Positions 6,111 to 6,208 of a stretch of 6,208 nucleotides of DNA are shown piece by piece. A program made the position numbers and the translations under genes. Positions within the stretch are counted from its first letter, which is position 1. Each line of letters starts with the position of its first letter. The DNA is from Ignavibacteriota bacterium (GTDB taxonomy: Bacteria; Bacteroidota; Ignavibacteria; Tepidaquicellales; Tepidaquicellaceae): contig PNBM01000129.1 of NCBI GenBank assembly GCA_003135995.1, positions 16,411 to 22,618 on the forward strand, written 5' to 3'. The notes beneath the pieces were generated by a model. It did not search any database. It was given only the letters and a program-made list of their open reading frames with translations, and was not told where the DNA came from.

Positions 6111-6208
6111 TTCAGTTAATTAAAATTATATTGAAAAAATTTATTAATGAAACAAAACAATATATAAGTATTGAATAAAATAATTTTTTAATAACTGCGA
6201 ATCATAGA

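Noticed and set aside
6111..6208. Sigma-70 or Bacteroidota-type promoter upstream of the propeller gene
   Set aside because: The stretch is so AT-rich that many partial matches occur, and none has both boxes at correct spacing.

Overview
The window is AT-rich and looks like a piece of a Bacteroidota/Ignavibacteriota-type genome. The best taxonomic clue is the secreted protein at the right end. It ends in a type IX secretion (T9SS) sorting domain whose wording (PNPFNP..KI.YQLP, VYDILGRE, SGVYFYR, KKM.LIK) is the style seen in Ignavibacteria and close relatives. The near absence of Shine-Dalgarno sequences in front of the genes agrees with this phylum. The placement is inferred from motifs, not from a marker gene.

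Layout. Positions 1-3743 hold five genes on the minus strand, packed as one probable operon read right to left: (1) a GT-A-like glycosyltransferase, (2) an alpha/beta hydrolase, (3) a left-handed beta-helix (hexapeptide) acyltransferase, (4) a membrane-anchored protein with a Rossmann-like GGP..N domain of unrecognised family, and (5) a bacterial deoxyhypusine synthase-like protein cut by the left edge. Genes 1/2 and 2/3 overlap, 3/4 abut (TAGATG), and 26 bases separate 4/5. Positions 3744-4216 are a 473-base divergent intergenic region. It contains a GC-richer island (about 3984-4060) that matches nothing around it. Positions 4217-4777 encode a plus-strand helix-turn-helix protein. A perfect 10-bp hairpin at 4816-4841 lies between this gene and the convergent minus-strand gene for the T9SS-exported seven-repeat propeller protein (4866-6110). 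The last 98 bases are AT-rich upstream DNA.

How the genes may work together. The five-gene operon has the composition of a small-molecule or surface-modification pathway: a sugar-type transferase, an acyl-type transferase, a Ser hydrolase, a spermidine/NAD-type aminobutyl-transfer enzyme homologue and a membrane-tethered partner. I do not recognise this combination as a described system, and the product is unknown. The divergently transcribed HTH gene is a plausible but unproven regulator. The propeller gene is probably an unrelated neighbour.
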